Below are positions 22,087-34,639 of a stretch of DNA of 64,000 nt, piece by piece. A model generated the notes under the pieces. It saw nothing but the letters and a program-made list of their open reading frames with translations. It searched no databases and was not told the origin of the DNA. Source of the DNA: Aedes albopictus. Its lineage: Eukaryota > Arthropoda > Insecta > Diptera > Culicidae. The DNA is taken from the NCBI RefSeq assembly GCF_035046485.1, contig NC_085137.1, positions 46,927,155-46,991,154 of the forward strand, written 5' to 3'. Position 1 is the stretch's first letter, and each line of letters begins with the position of its first letter. The translations under genes and the position numbers were made by a program.

Positions 22087-22280
22087 TTAAAGTTTTCACC
22101 AATTTCTCATTCCAAACAAAATGCATGAGCTCCGAAAACTACCCAATTTTCTAAGATTTATTGTACTTTTTGTGATCATAAGATTATGATTACAAAAAAG
22201 TACAATAAATCGGAGAAAATTGGGTCGTTTTCGGAGCTCATACATTATGTTTGGGATGAGAAATTGTTGAAAACTTTAAA
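22087..22280. mobile_element. Foldback MITE, ~194 bp
   Basis: The left arm TTAAAGTTTTCACCAATTTC...GAGCTCCGAAAAC...AAGATTTATTGTACTTTT is mirrored by AAAAGTACAATAAATC...GTTTTCGGAGCTC...GAAAACTTTAA, with a short loop at about 22170-22190. No coding. Confidence 0.85.
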
Positions 22281-22322
22281 GATTTCTTAAAAAAGTTCCT
22301 GAGTTGTGTTTTAGTTTCATGG

Positions 22323-22541
22323 TAGGGAATCGCGCCACTTGGGCGGTGGCTTCTATATTCGTCTGTTTTCCACTATAACTCAGTCAAATTTGAACCAATT
22401 GACACAAATTTTGGAATGTGGAGAGATAGGAGTAGTATCTATCCGTGTACAACATTTCAAGTCAATTGGTTCAAAATTGACTGAGTTATAGTGGAAAACA
22501 GACGAATATAGAAGCCACCGCCCAAGTGGCGCGATACCCTA
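22323..22541. mobile_element. Foldback MITE, TAGGG...CCCTA, ~219 bp
   Basis: Inverted arms from TAGGGAATCGCGCCACTTGG through TATTCGTCTGTTTTCCAC and TAACTCAGTCAA, mirrored to end GTGGCGCGATACCCTA. Centre near 22430. Related copies lie at 21275-21710 (split) and 61959-62045 (half). Confidence 0.85.
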
Positions 22542-22619
22542 GTTCGTAGATTGCATTACTGAAAGTTGTCATACTCTTATACTCGTATTATGATTCTTAT
22601 TTCAATTACTTACGGAAGG

Positions 22620-23755
22620 CATTTTGGCACAGAACAAATCTTGAAGGAATTCCTGAATGGGTTTCTGAAGACATTATTTAAGAAACTCGAGAAATTCCCC
22701 GAGACGCCCTGGATAAATCTCAAAAAGAATTTATGTAGAGATTCTGATTCAGAATATTTCGAGAAACTCCCGATAGAATATCTGGATGAACACCCCAAAA
22801 CAATTTTGAATGACGTCCCAAAAAAAAACTTGAAGAAACCCGTAGAAATTGATCAATTCCTAGAGCAGTCTTTGAAAGAATTCTCCAACAAATCCCTTAC
22901 AAAATTCCACTCAGAATCCCTTTAGGAAATGCCATAAGAATTTCTGGATGCAATCTACGAGAAATCATTGTGGTATCCCAGGAGGAATTCTGCAAAGATG
23001 ATTCCCTAGATGTATTCCTCTAAAATTTCCGCTGAAAAATTTGAGATGCAAAACTAGGAGAAATATCCAATGCTTTCCTGAAAGTATTCCTTCAAGAATG
23101 CCTGGAAGAATTTCCCAACGAGAAAAGCACCAAGAAATCTCTGGAAAAATTAAAAAAAAAATGCCTGCAAAAATTGTCGGTAAAATAAAGATAAAGAAGA
23201 TTTCGATAATTTTTTTGGATGAATTGAATGATTTCTCAAGGAATTCTCGAGATATTATTGTTGATATACCTGAACAAATTGCTAATGGAATCCTTAGATG
23301 AATTCCTGCAGAAATCTTTGAAAGAATTTTAAAACGAATCTCAAGGAATTTACGAAAGAATGCCTGGAAGAATTTTCCATAAGAATCTCTGGTAATATTC
23401 CCCAAGAAATTCCTCAAAAATCCCTGGAGAAATATTAGAAGAAGTCCTTGAGGAAATTTCGATAGATATCTGCATATATTTTTGATCGAATACCTGGAAG
23501 TAATTCCTGAATGAATTTCTAGAAGAATTCTCTAACGAATTCCTGAAGACGTTCCCCAAAGATTTCTCTAACGAATTCCTGAAGAGGTCCCAACAAATTT
23601 CTGAAAAAAATACCCAAAGAAATTTGTGAAGCAATGCGCCAAAGAGTCTCTGAAATAAGCTTCAATAGATGCTTGATGGATGGATCTATAAAATCCACAT
23701 GAAGAAATTTGTGGAAGAATACTTCATTCCTTTAAAAAAGTTTCAAAAGAATTCT
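22620..23755. repeat. 12-bp-periodic array, minus-type, left part
   Basis: Over 1 kb of GAATTCCTGGAAGAA-like units. It is interrupted by a SINE at 23756-24030 and continues to about 24300. A block (ATCATTGTGTATCCCAGGAG) is shared with 21900-21925, so segments have been duplicated. Confidence 0.8.
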
Positions 23756-24030
23756 TGTACCTTCTTCTTCTTCTTCTTTATGGCTCGACGTCCCCACTGG
23801 GACTTGGCCTGCCTCGCTTTATCTTAGTGTTCTTTGAGCACTTCCACAGTTATTGATTGAAGGGCTTCCTCTGCCTTCCATTGCATGAATTTCGTGTATT
23901 GTGAGGCAAGTACAATAATACACTATACCCAGGGAGTCGAGAAAATCTTCCCGATCGGAACGGGAATCGAACCCGCCGTCTCCGGATTGGCGATCCATAG
24001 CCTTAACCACTAGGCTAACTGAAGACCGCA
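23756..24030 (-). mobile_element. tRNA-derived SINE (Feilai-like), complete-looking
   Basis: In minus orientation it starts with an A box (TTAGCCTAGTGGTTAAGG) and a B box (GGGTTCGATTCCCG), internal promoter signals for RNA polymerase III. A unique body follows (GTGCTCAAAGAACAC, AGGCAGGCCAAGTCCCAGT), then a (GAA)n tail at 23761-23775. It sits inside a 12-bp array. Its partner copy is at 28494-28727. Confidence 0.85.
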
Positions 24031-24044
24031 ATCCTCGTAGCTAT

Positions 24045-24300
24045 TATTAAAATAACTTCTTAGAAAAGTCCCCAAAAGCATTCCTTAAGAAATTTTCGAA
24101 GGAATCCGTGGAGGAAATCATTTTTTTTTTTTTAGGAATTCCTAAAAAAAGCATTGGGGAGTTTCTGAAATAAACCTTGATAGAATGTCCGATGAAATCG
24201 TTTGAGGAATTCCAGAACATCGGCGAAGCAATGTTTATAACAGTTTTTTCGATGGAATTCCTGGAGAAATTCCAAGCAGCAATTCAGAACCATTAATAAG
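24045..24300. repeat. 12-bp-periodic array, minus-type, right part
   Basis: Continuation of the array beyond the SINE, with GGAATTCCTAAAA and GGAATTCCTGGAGAAATTCC-like units. Confidence 0.6.
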
Positions 24301-24769
24301 TATGCAAGTTTAAGAAATGTTCTTCAAAAGCGTCTGCAATTAAGTATGTGTTGAACAAGATAGTAAACAAATACTTAACAGAGTGGAAATTCTGTTCGTC
24401 ATTCTCAAAAGTCCCAGGCAACTTTTCTGGAGCATTAAACGTCTCTATCGACAGTCATCTCAGGATATGTACGGTCGGCTATGCTTAACAGCCTAATAGT
24501 GTTGTAATAATATTAGAATACGAGTTGTTTAGATGACGTTATTCCACACATGATCCACTCAGGTTGTCCACTACCTGAAAAAAAACAGGAATCCTCAAGG
24601 AATTTCATTCAACAGGGAAAAACTTGGAATACTCAGGGGATATCTTGAATCCTCAGAGAAATTTTGCACCGATAAAGAATAAAACATCGGGTCGTATGAA
24701 TAAAAAACGTGAACTTTACTGCTTGTAGATCTACTGTGAAGTGAAGCCTCCAAAGTTCCAAACATTGTT

Positions 24770-25720
24770 GAATTTTTCCAGAAATTCCGTAAGGGTTACT
24801 TTCTGAGATTCTTGTGCACCCCTAGCGGCATTTTTAAAAGTTTCCAACAATTCTTACCAAGATTCTTCCTTGATTATTTTCCAGGATTCCTAAACTCCGA
24901 CCGATTTCCGCAGGATTTATCACAGATGTGGTCGTGGAATTTCTCCTAGAACTAGATGTTTTCTTGGGGTATCCTTTCGGTGTTCCTCTTGGGACTTTCT
25001 CAGAAGATCTACCGGAGTTGGATTTCTACAAGAACTCTTTCTCAGATATTTAACCCTAAAAGAGATACCTTCATGGCCTCAGTTTCGTCGCTGAGTGTGT
25101 TCCATCAAAGACGAGCTCTGAAAGGCGCCTGGGGTCCAATGGACCCCAGGTATCCCTTTTAGGGTTAAGAATGTTCTGCAAGTTTTCATCCCGAGATTTC
25201 GTCCGAAGTTTCTCCTGCAATTTCTTCAAAAAAATTGCGTGAGTTTTGTTTTAGTATGTCTTCCTGGATTTCTTCAGGGGTTTCAGCCGGATTTTTTTTC
25301 GTAAATGTGCTTTCGGGATTTTTTCTGGAGTTGCTCCTGGGACTTCTCTCAGAAGATTCCTTCCGGTGTTGATCCTGGGATGTTTCAGGATTTATTCCGG
25401 AGTGCTTTTTTGGGATTTCTGCAACAACTATTACTGATATTACTGATGGAGCTCTTTTCGTGATTTCTGTCTGAGCGTTTTTCGAGGCTTTTACTCATAA
25501 TAGTTCACAGAGTTCCTTGACGTGACTCTTCCTAGATTATTAATCCCAGATTTTCTGGTAATTTTCCCCAGAGCTCTTTCCAGAATCCTTACCGCAAATT
25601 CTCCCGAGGTTCTTGGTGCTCCTTTTGAGATTTCTACAATACTTGCTGACGGTGTTCTTGCAGGGATTTTTTTCCAGAAGTTTTTCTTGGAATGTCTCCT
25701 GGGATAAACACGAAAATCTA
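24770..25720. repeat. 12-bp-periodic array, plus-type, with an inserted MITE
   Basis: TTCCGGGATTTCTCCTGG-like units. The block CCTTCCGGTGTTGATCCTGG is shared with 51841-51860, showing that the two arrays descend from one larger duplicated segment. It is interrupted at 25050-25168. Confidence 0.75.
25054..25164. mobile_element. piggyBac-like MITE flanked by TTAA
   Basis: 111 bp with inverted ends CCCTAAAAG(A/G)GATACC, bounded by TTAA at 25050-25053 and 25165-25168, the piggyBac target duplication. It has an inner GGGGTCCA-TGGACCCC palindrome and no coding. Confidence 0.8.
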
Positions 25721-25839
25721 CCGACAAAGATATTGGAAGGATATGAAGATTAAATCTTGTGAGAAAGTCCGCAAAGGCCTTAGATAAATCTATAATGGCA
25801 CTTATATAGTAATCCCGGGAGAAAGTAATAAGTAAATTC

Positions 25840-26420
25840 AAGGTAGAACTCCGAAAACTTCTATGAGAATTTCCGGGGGGAAACTTCCGGGGTGGAATAT
25901 CTAAAAACTCTCTGGAAGTAATCTTTGAAAGAATTTCTGCAAGGCTCTTGCAAACCACTAAGAAACTTTCCTGAACGAACTTTGGTTGAATTTTAGAAGA
26001 ATCTTCTAGGAAAATACAATGAGTAACTAAGGTATATCAGGAAAATCTCTGAAGAAAATCCGGAAGGTACTCCTGCCGAGATCCCTTGGGTAAAACCTGA
26101 AGAAATCCCGAGAGGAACGCTGGTAGAAATCCCAAGAATTACTCTCTGAAATCTCGAAAAAACATCGAAGAAATCAAGTACGGAGCAAGTACGTAAAAGA
26201 ACTGTATGGAAATTTCTGAAAACCGGAGAAAGCCAGAGAAAAAATCCGATCAATCTCCCGAAAAAAAACCTTTGATAAAATCAGGGAAGAATGCTGTGAG
26301 ATACTACGATTACGAAACAATTCGATTGAAATCCAAGGAGGAAACCAGGAAAGAATTCAAGCAAGAATCATAGATAAATTTTCGAGTGAAATCTTCATGT
26401 GAGTTTTAGATAGATTTCCA
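25840..26420. repeat. 12-bp-periodic array, minus-type
   Basis: GAGAATTTCCGGGGGGAAAC and GAAATCCCGAGAGGAAC-like units follow directly on the plus-type array at 24770-25720, so the orientation switches near 25730. Confidence 0.65.
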
Positions 26421-26517
26421 TTAAAGTTTGGCTTCAGCTGTTTCAGATTATTATGCAAAAGACGATTATTCGTTTCCAGTGCGTTTGATTATGGCATTAT
26501 CACATTTTTTTTAATAA

Positions 26518-26612
26518 CCCTTATGTGGCCGACAGGGTACCCGGGTACCCAGGGCCCATTTAAAAAGCACGGTGTAAAAAAAAAAGCATAAAGTTTGTCG
26601 GACACATAACGG
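26518..26612. mobile_element. Short piggyBac-like MITE
   Basis: 95 bp with ends CCCTTATGTGGCCGACA and TGTCGGACACATAACGG. It is followed by TTAA at 26613-26616 and preceded by ATAA, a decayed target copy. The centre holds the perfect palindrome GGGTACCCGGGTACCC. Confidence 0.65.
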
Positions 26613-26768
26613 TTAACATTGCAAAGTTTGTATTACTTAAAACAAAACACAATTTAATCGTTCCACTCTCTCGATCACAAGGAAACAGAGGCGTCGATAG
26701 GCGAAGGTGCAAAATTGAGAGGTATGAACTTTAACTACAAAAGTTCAACTTATTGGACGCAGTGGCTT

Positions 26769-27171
26769 ACCCAATCAACCAGTGATAGTATAAAATGTTG
26801 AATAAGATGTAAAAGTGGAGGCTATATGCGTACATATTATATGCGACTAAATGCAGGCATGCACGCATATGGTGAGCGTTAAGTCAGACCGGACCATCTG
26901 TTTTTCAATGGTTTCGAAAAAAAATCCTGCAAGCACTTGAAATTTCAAATCTCTAGTAGTATTTTCAGAAATACTATTATTCTTCAGAAATACTATTATT
27001 ATACACATCTGCATCAAAATAACGCCGAAAACTTCAGGTTTAGCGAATTCCTCAGCTTATCTTTACCTGCAAGGAAAATCGCGTAGTCCACTTTGACTGA
27101 ACGCCGACCATATGACCTTCATTTAATCATCTTATGCAACATCATCTTATACGATTACTGGTTGTCTGGGT
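26769..27171. mobile_element. MITE with ACCCAGACAACCAGT ends, ~403 bp
   Basis: The left end ACCCAATCAACCAGTGATAG...AATAAGATGT is mirrored by the right end CATCTTATGC...ACTGGTTGTCTGGGT. It contains TGCGTACAT and GCATGCACGCATATGG blocks shared with the shorter relative at 51621-51775. Confidence 0.75.
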
Positions 27172-27179
27172 AATTATTC

Positions 27180-28490
27180 CAACAAGGGAGGAAAAAAAAG
27201 GTTGGAAACAAAATTCTGAAGGAATTCCTAATCTTTGAAAGAGTTCTTGAGAAGTATTCATTGAAATAATTAAGATAATCGGTACCGCCCGTTGTTATTT
27301 AAAATTGTGGTTAGCATACGTTATTTCTAGTTTTCCGTAGGATTTTCATTTAATTCGAAATCTTAACATTACTGCACCATCAGCACAGAGAACCGACACC
27401 AAGTCCAGCTCTAAAGCCGTTTATGGAATTTGACGGTCATACTGTCATTGGAATCACTAATACGAGTTCAATTTTTTTTCCTGATTTTTTAAAGCGTTTG
27501 AATGATATTTTTTAAAAGAAGTTTTCGGTGGAATTGTCGAAGTAATTCTTTGCAATTGATCGAAAAAAAAAAACTCTGCTAAAAATCCAAACATATTCAA
27601 ACCAAACCGATTTTTGTTTTGTTTTCGAAAGAGCTTTGCAAAGAAAGTTCTTGGAATTTTGCGATAGTTTTATAAAATAAAATACATAAAGTTGTACACG
27701 CTATGTAGATTCTGGAATAGGATAGCCAGGAGATATACACTTTCGCGACACAATTTTTTTTATTCTGAGATGAAACAAAAGGGCTAAACAACTAAGCACA
27801 ACTTTCTTCTTTAAATGTTCGAATTGACTAATTTTTGAAAAGCTGCTAAATTTGCAGTCAGAAGTCATTGTTTACCTATAATTAAAGTCCAGTGCAGCTG
27901 AAGTCAAACAAAGCTAACTGAATTATAATTAGAACAACCCCAACAATAGTAGTGCAGTCTAATTGTTCATTTAAACTGAATTTCAGACCGTTCTCTAACC
28001 AAAATCCTTACTCTTTCTATTTACGAGGGCGTCGGTGAGTCGCTGGCATCTCGATAAATATTTAAATGTTATCCCATCCCTACTATACCTTCCCACCCTC
28101 GTATCGGAGAATAGGCAACCCTCAGGTTAATTCAGGTATGCCCAATTATTGTTTTTTTTTTTTCGTTTCAAACAGCGATCGATGGCGCTTTAATCCTTCA
28201 GGAAGCACGCTGTTGTAAACATTACAACACTACCTCGTCCTGGAAGGCTCATCCTGGAAGGCTAAGCCAAGACTTGTTAGCCAAGAGACACAGTGAAAAT
28301 GATTGTACCCCATCCCTTGAGTAAAAAGACCAATGGAGTGACATAAAATTTCTTTGCTTCGTCACTCCCAACGTTGGTGTTTGAATATAATGAAACACTC
28401 ACACCAACACAATCTACATGATTACACTTACACGATCTGAATTTTATCGCTTCACTCGCTTAAAGTTAATCATTTTCTTCCCTTTTTCTG
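27180..28490. other. No gene recognised; dispersed-repeat fragments
   Basis: 27360-27400 matches 52700-52730 (ATTACTACACCACCAGCACAGAGAA-type block), part of the paralogous segment pair 24.8-27.4 and 51.6-52.8 kb. Otherwise AT-rich without exons. Confidence 0.45.
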
Positions 28491-28493
28491 TTT

Positions 28494-28727
28494 CTTTTCT
28501 GGCTCGACGTTCCAACTGGAACTTGGCCTGCCTCTCTTAAATTTGTGTTCTTTGAACATTTCCACGGTATTCTTTGCCTGCCATTGCATGAATTTGTAGA
28601 TTGTGAGGCAAGCATAATGATACCTTGTGCCAAGGAAGTCGAGAAAAGTTCCCAACCCGAACGGAAATCGAACCCGCCGTCTACAGATAGACAATCCAAA
28701 GCCTTACCACTAAGTTGACTGAAGTCC
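28494..28727 (-). mobile_element. tRNA-derived SINE, second copy
   Basis: Same family and orientation as 23756-24030: A-box region CTTAGTGGTAAGGC, B box GGTTCGATTTCCG, body GGCAGGCCAAGTTCCAGTTG. It is more decayed, with an internal deletion in the body. Confidence 0.8.
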
Positions 28728-29459
28728 CAAAGAATCCCAAATCAACCCGTTCCAAATATCCAATTCCTTGAATCCCTATGAAGGCGTCGGTTAGTCGCTG
28801 ACCGCTCGTAAAGTAGGAGTAATATCATCACATCCTTTCCTATCCTCGTAACGGAGAAGACGAGCGTGGCTGGCAATGGAAGTTTTCATGTCTTCTCTAC
28901 TTTGACCTCCGATTGGATAGCTGTTCTTTTCCAAGAGATGAACCAGCCTAGGGCTGAAAATTGAAGCAATGGCGATCGATCAAGTGCAAGGGTCAAGTTC
29001 CAGAGCGGTAAAATTCCGGAAGGGTTTTTCCACAGTTACCGAATCCCAACTGCTGTGCGAAAAAACTCCGTCCGACAGTCATTGTTCCATAAAACAACAC
29101 TGGCCGAAATATCGGCAATAATTGAGTCCCTGAGGAAGGTCCTAAATGAGACCGAAACGTCGGACAATATTAAACAGCTGTATTTGAACTTTGTCAAGAC
29201 TGAAAGAGCCATTTTCAAGCTAAAATTTATCGCAGTCGAATCCAAAAATTGATGAAAATCTTTATAACAAAGTAATAATAAAAATAATAATTATTTTCCA
29301 AACAGTGTTCCAAAAGCAATCGGAGTAGGAGTAGTATTATGAGTTTTTACACATGGCAACTTTCAGTATTCAATCTACGAAATACTCCGTCATACTATGC
29401 ACCGCGCCGCAACGCTAATGTATAAGTTTAGTTTGTTAGTAATTTTGAGGTGACTGTTT

Positions 29460-30320
29460 ATTGTCACCCACTCGCTACCAGCCCTGCTTTTGTGTCTGAG
29501 ACTCGTTCGGTATTCCGCGTGTGTATGATTCTGAGCCTGAGCTGAGTGTATCGTTGTCGTCGTCGACGACGACGTCGACAGTGCCTCTACTAGGTTGTAC
29601 CTACAATTTTAACTCATCAACTCGTCGAACCAACAGCGAGCGAGCAAATGGTTGTTGGTCGCGATTCCAGCTCAGCCAGGCTTGGCCTGGCTGGCATCAT
29701 TTCTACCAAGAAGAGCACACTGAACCGAACGACCACCATTCGCTCCTGATGAGCGCTGAGGAGAAATCAAAAAAGAAGCCAAGAGGGCGCTTGTGGATGA
29801 TGATAAATATTAAACTGCTGCTGCTAGTATGTATAGGGTTCCAAAGGGGAGTGAGGGTAACCTCCATACTCCGCCGCACCGTTCGCCAATAATTGTTCCA
29901 AAACTGGCAGCCGCGGCGTGAACCCATCGCATCGAGGGCATTTTTGTTCCTTGTGCGCTGCTGGTCGAGTCGAAAGCACGCTGCTTGCTGCTGGCTGGTG
30001 ACTCTGCTGATGGCCCGGTGTGGTGGCGTGGCGGATACATAAACGGGAAAGGAAATCAAAAGGGGTGAGGATGCGTTTTCTCCCTTGGGTGTGCTGGCTG
30101 GCTGGGCTATTGGCCAACCTGAAAAGTGGATTGGATGGCACGAATCGCAGGGAGTCGAACCATGGGATGACGAGAGGGGAATGTGAGTTGGATTATAATT
30201 TGATTGTTATGTGTTTTATACCTCGTTCGGATACTTGGATTGCTTTTGGGTTCGATTCACCGCCGAGGTTATGGGGCGAAATCGATTGGATGCTGAAAAT
30301 TTAAATCCGTTCGGGTTCAG
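29460..30320. other. GC-rich, transposon-poor island
   Basis: It contains the palindrome GTCGTCGTCGACGACGAC near 29555 and a run of plausible but unrelated open frames on both strands. It may be an exon, UTR or enhancer of an unidentified gene. No domain was recognised. Confidence 0.3.
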
Positions 30321-30959
30321 GGTTTGCAATGGACGAGTAACAGTTGCTGGTTTTCAGAGATAGTTAGACTACTGACTGAATCAGGCATTGGTTATCGTTG
30401 CGAAGCTTTGCAATCCGTATCTGATGCGCTTACAAACAGTGATGGATCAAGTTTCGACCTGAACCGGAAATACATTCAGGACTAATAGGATGTTTTAGTG
30501 ACATTGTCACTTTAGGACTCTGCTTCAAAGATTACATGCCGCGTTTCATGGGTCCAGTTTTAAATGTAACGTAAATTTGATATCTTAACCATCAGTAGGT
30601 CGGCTCCAGAGGCACGTTTTTCTCGATTTGGGAAATTTGTGCCATATCTTAACCATGGTTTTAATTTTGAAGTTGGTGTCTTCGGTGGAATTGTTCAAAC
30701 GGATGTGAACCTTCTATTCAAATGATCTTTAGTTAGCAAATATCTCACAAGATGGTGATGCAGTAGTAATTTGATTTGATAATATCTCAGTCTAACAAAA
30801 AGATGATGTTCTCTGAAAATTTGTTTATCTGGTTAAACTTTGTACGGTAATGTAATTATTAGCAATATATCCTTCGAGTAGGTGGCACTGAAGTGACGAA
30901 AAATACTGTTGCTAAAATCTCGACTCAGCGAAGAGACAAAAAGCTGGTGTTTACTGCTA

Positions 30960-31260
30960 GAACTGCTTAAGTGTATAAGCATTCCAAGGACCAAGGAGTG
31001 ACACTATCCTTCTTAGCAACGTCACTCCCACCGTTAATATTTCATATTCATGCTTCGTATTCAGAACGGTTGATACGAGATGTCTCCGTTCTTTGATTTC
31101 AATAACAATAACAACGCTGCACAGTAGGCCTGGCCGCTTTAATGTTTGTAATACTTCTAAGATGTGCTGCAAGGATGAATAATGACAAGAAAAATTATGG
31201 AATTGGTCGATTCCATCATTTTCCAGGATTCTTTCAATGAATGGCTTTGTAAGTGTAGAC
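30960..31260. repeat. Dispersed repeat, copy A
   Basis: Shares ACGCTGCACAGTAGGCCTGG, AATAATGACAAGAAAAAT and GATTCCATCATTTTCCAGGA in order with 54115-54400. Family unknown. About 75-80% alike by eye. Confidence 0.7.
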
Positions 31261-31619
31261 TTGACTAAGCTAGACTGTTAAGCGCTGTTTGCAGATCAGA
31301 AGGAATTTCTAGCCTATCTTGATGCATGGGAAATTCCTTGCCTGAATCGCTCAAGAAACCGGTTTTTCTTCGATCGCAGTACGCAGTAGCGAAGAATTGA
31401 CAGTTCAAATGGCAGTCACCGAAGAAAGTTTCTGCCAGGAATCACTCAAGAAGTTTCTTGAGCGATTCCTTTCGAACTCTAAACTGCGCTTTAAGGTGTA
31501 TAAGAACCATGCGTCGAAAGAATTTCAGTTAAACATTACTACGTCCATATTACGGATATCTTCGTCTGCATATAATGCCTACCACCATTCACACTGGGAT
31601 TCATATTAGGTTTTATCTT

Positions 31620-32740
31620 CTAATTTCTTCAGAGAATCCTGTAGGAATTCGTCCCAGGATTTCTTTTGGAACTTCTTCCGGTATTCCATTCAGGGATCCC
31701 ATCATGTATTCTTCTAAGATCTAAGGATTCCTCTAGGCATTCTTTCAGGGGTTCATTCAGAATTCTTTCAGTTTCAGGAATTCCTTTAGGAAATTCCTCC
31801 ATCAAGGATTCCTCGTGAAATTCTTTTTGAGATTTCCCCCGAGACACCTTCTGGGATTCATTTACGGAATTCTTCAGAGATTTTTTTTTACAGATTATTT
31901 CCAATACTGCATCAGGGATTCCTTCAGCATTTCAGACATTTGTTTAGGTATTTCACCCTAGGCTCCTCCATGAATTCCTCCAGAGATTCTTTCATTAATT
32001 TCTGCCGGGAATCCTTCAGTGATATTTTCTGGCATTCCATCAGATATTTGTCCTGGAATACATTTTCAAATTTCTCCTGGGATTTTTTCATGGATTTTTC
32101 CTGCGACATCTTTTCTTTTGTTGGGTTCGAGGGACTTTAACCCGAAGGTCATTCGTCCCTTTTTCCTGCGACTGCATTAGGAATTCTTCCAGGATATTCC
32201 TGCGATTTCTTCCAGAATGCTTCCTTTGAAACCCCTTCAAACTTCACTTTTTTTACGTGGTTTCTTTTAGGGATTTCTCCCAACATTCATTCAGGGATTC
32301 TTCCTCTCATGAAATCTGAAGAAGATTTATTTACCTCGGGATTCCTTCCGCCATTGATCTGTGATGGGATTCCTTTGAGGATTTCTTCTGGAATATTTTC
32401 AAGTATTTCTTCAGAGATTGATTTATTAATTCTCTTTGGCTTTTTCCAGGGATTTCTTCGGGGGTTCCTTCATTGGTTCTTTTTAAGATTCCTTTGGAGA
32501 TTTCTCCCGGCATTTCTTAGGAAATTTTTCCTGAATTTACGTCGAAGATTAATTCAGGGATTCCATCCGGGATTTCTCCCTGGATTGCTTCATTTCTCCC
32601 AAGTTTCTTTCATGGATTAGGTGTTTAGGCATATCTCCCGGGCTTCCTTCATTGATTCCTCCCGGGATTTCTTCATTGTTTTCATCAAGGCTTCCTTTAG
32701 AGATTCTTTCCGAGATTCATTCGGCCATTCTTTCAAACAT
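31620..32740. repeat. 12-bp-periodic array, plus-type
   Basis: GGATTCCTTCAGGGATTTCTCC-like units throughout. The opposite-strand reading gives Glu/Lys/Ser-rich periodic peptides (for example EESLMEEFPKGIPE), which are artefacts of the repeat. Confidence 0.8.
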
Positions 32741-33224
32741 TTGTTGCCGGCAGTGATGGAATTGTTCTCATCATGAAGCAATTCGCGAATGAAAAGCCAC
32801 ACAAGGCTTACTCACGATTCCGAGAGTAAACAGTGTGTGAGTTTATTCGCACCCGCCTGCTTCGTGAGTAAGAAGCAAAACGAAAACAAAAACACTCATG
32901 AGTTATGTATTCGTGAAGAACTAGTGGAGGCGCGGGAAGTGCATTTATTATTGCAAATCCAGTGATTATCCTTCATAAACTAATGCTTTATGCTTCATTG
33001 TTCCTGAAAAGCAGCAGTGTCAGTCGTGAAAATGCGTTTTTCCGTCAAAATGCAAAAAAAAACTCAGGGAATCTTCGCGAATCACAGGCGAGTGCTTACC
33101 AGCTTCGTTTACTCACGGGTAAAGTAGCGCGAGTATTTTCGGGCCCCTATTGTTCACGAGTAGGTTTGTTTTGGTTTGTGTCTGCTCAGCTGCAATCTTC
33201 ATTATTTTCCATCCCTGGTTGCCG

Positions 33225-33940
33225 GGATTTGTTCCGAAATTCCTTTTGAGATTCCTTCATCAATTTCTTCCAGGATTGTCTGGCATTCACTCAGGTGCTC
33301 CCAAAATTTATTATTGGGGTTCTTTATAGGGTTTTTTTTAAATCCTTTTAGGATTTCCCTCAGGGATTCCTCCAAGGTTTTTCCTTAGATTTCACCAGAC
33401 ATTCCTTTTGGGATTCCTCTTAGAATTTCTACTGGGATTCCTCTCCGAAATCGTTCTGAGATTTCGCTTAGGATCCCTTCATTGATTCCTCTAGAAGAGA
33501 TTTGATTTCTTGCGTGATTCTTTCGCGAGTTTTTCCTTAGAATGTATCACGGAATCCTCCAGGAATTTCTTCAATGATTCCTTCAGAGTTTTCTGTTAGG
33601 TTTCAGAGCTTCCACCAGGATTCTTTTAGAGATCTCTTATATTCCTCTAGGATATTCATAAGTACTCTTTGAGATTCTTTCAGGGCGCACTTGGAGATAA
33701 GAAAAATTGTATTAGAGGTTCAAGTGATTCAGCTTGGACTACTTTAGAAATTTCTCCAGGGATTCCTTCCTGCATTTTGTCAAGTATTCCTCCTGATATT
33801 CATTTGGGCATTGCTCTCGCGAAGTTTTTATTGATTCTGCACGGATTTCCTGTAGGAATTACGATCAGGATTTTTTCAAGGTTCCTTCCAAGAATATCTT
33901 CCAGGCAATCCTTCTGAGATTGTTTTAATTTTAGCGCATT
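33225..33940. repeat. 12-bp-periodic array, plus-type
   Basis: Same family as 31620-32740, separated from it by ~480 bases of non-repetitive sequence that includes TTACTCACGG/ACGAGTA-type motifs. Confidence 0.75.
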
Positions 33941-34183
33941 TGTCCAAAAGAACACGCAGTCCATGCCTGAGGAAAGGAACAACCGCGTTTTTGCTACCCT
34001 TTTACTTCATTCATATGGCAGAAAGCATTGCGGCGTTTCATCGAGCACAGCTGTTGCTTTTCAAGAGGATTTGCCCCGTGGAATTTCGTGCGCAAATTTG
34101 CAGCATGGTATTCGATCATATGAGACGCTTCTTTAGGCATTTAATATTAAGATTGAAGGATTCGTCATTGACATAATCGTCAT

Positions 34184-34341
34184 CATTGAAAATTCGAAAG
34201 CAGTTTTCTCATTTAAAAGTGACATTTTCGCAGTGAAAAAATGTATTCACTGTATTGCGGGTGGAGAATGGAGTACAGTGAATACATTTTCACTGCGGAA
34301 ATTTCATTTTAGAACTAGAAAACTGCTTTCGAATTTTAATG
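34184..34341. mobile_element. Foldback MITE, ~158 bp
   Basis: The left arm CATTGAAAATTCGAAAGCAG...AATGTATTCACTGT is mirrored by ACAGTGAATACATTTTCACT...CTGCTTTCGAATTTTAATG, with a ~20-base loop near 34255-34275. Confidence 0.85.
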
Positions 34342-34639
34342 ATTGACAATATCAATTACGAATATTTCAACCTTAAGCACACATATTCCTAAGGTTGTGC
34401 AGTCTTTGTCCAAGCTTGTCATAAGGATTGATCTGTGTAGTATTATGCTTTTGGACATTACTGTAACATGAAGTATTTACGTGTCGGTATGACATTTTCA
34501 TGAATTTCACTGGCAACAGTGTCCATTGTTGACTAGCTATCGAAATAATGAAAATTAACACGAGAGAAACGACATCTATTTCGCTCATATCGAGCGATCG
34601 AATTCTGTTCATTATGATTCTGCGAGACTATAGGCTTCC

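Noticed and set aside
23950..24030. Functional tRNA gene on the minus strand
   Set aside because: A and B boxes are present but no cloverleaf follows, and the tRNA-like head continues into a SINE body with a GAA tail.
29045..29252. 65-codon + frame 29055-29252
   Set aside because: Plausible residue mix but no recognised domain, splice context or conservation evidence.
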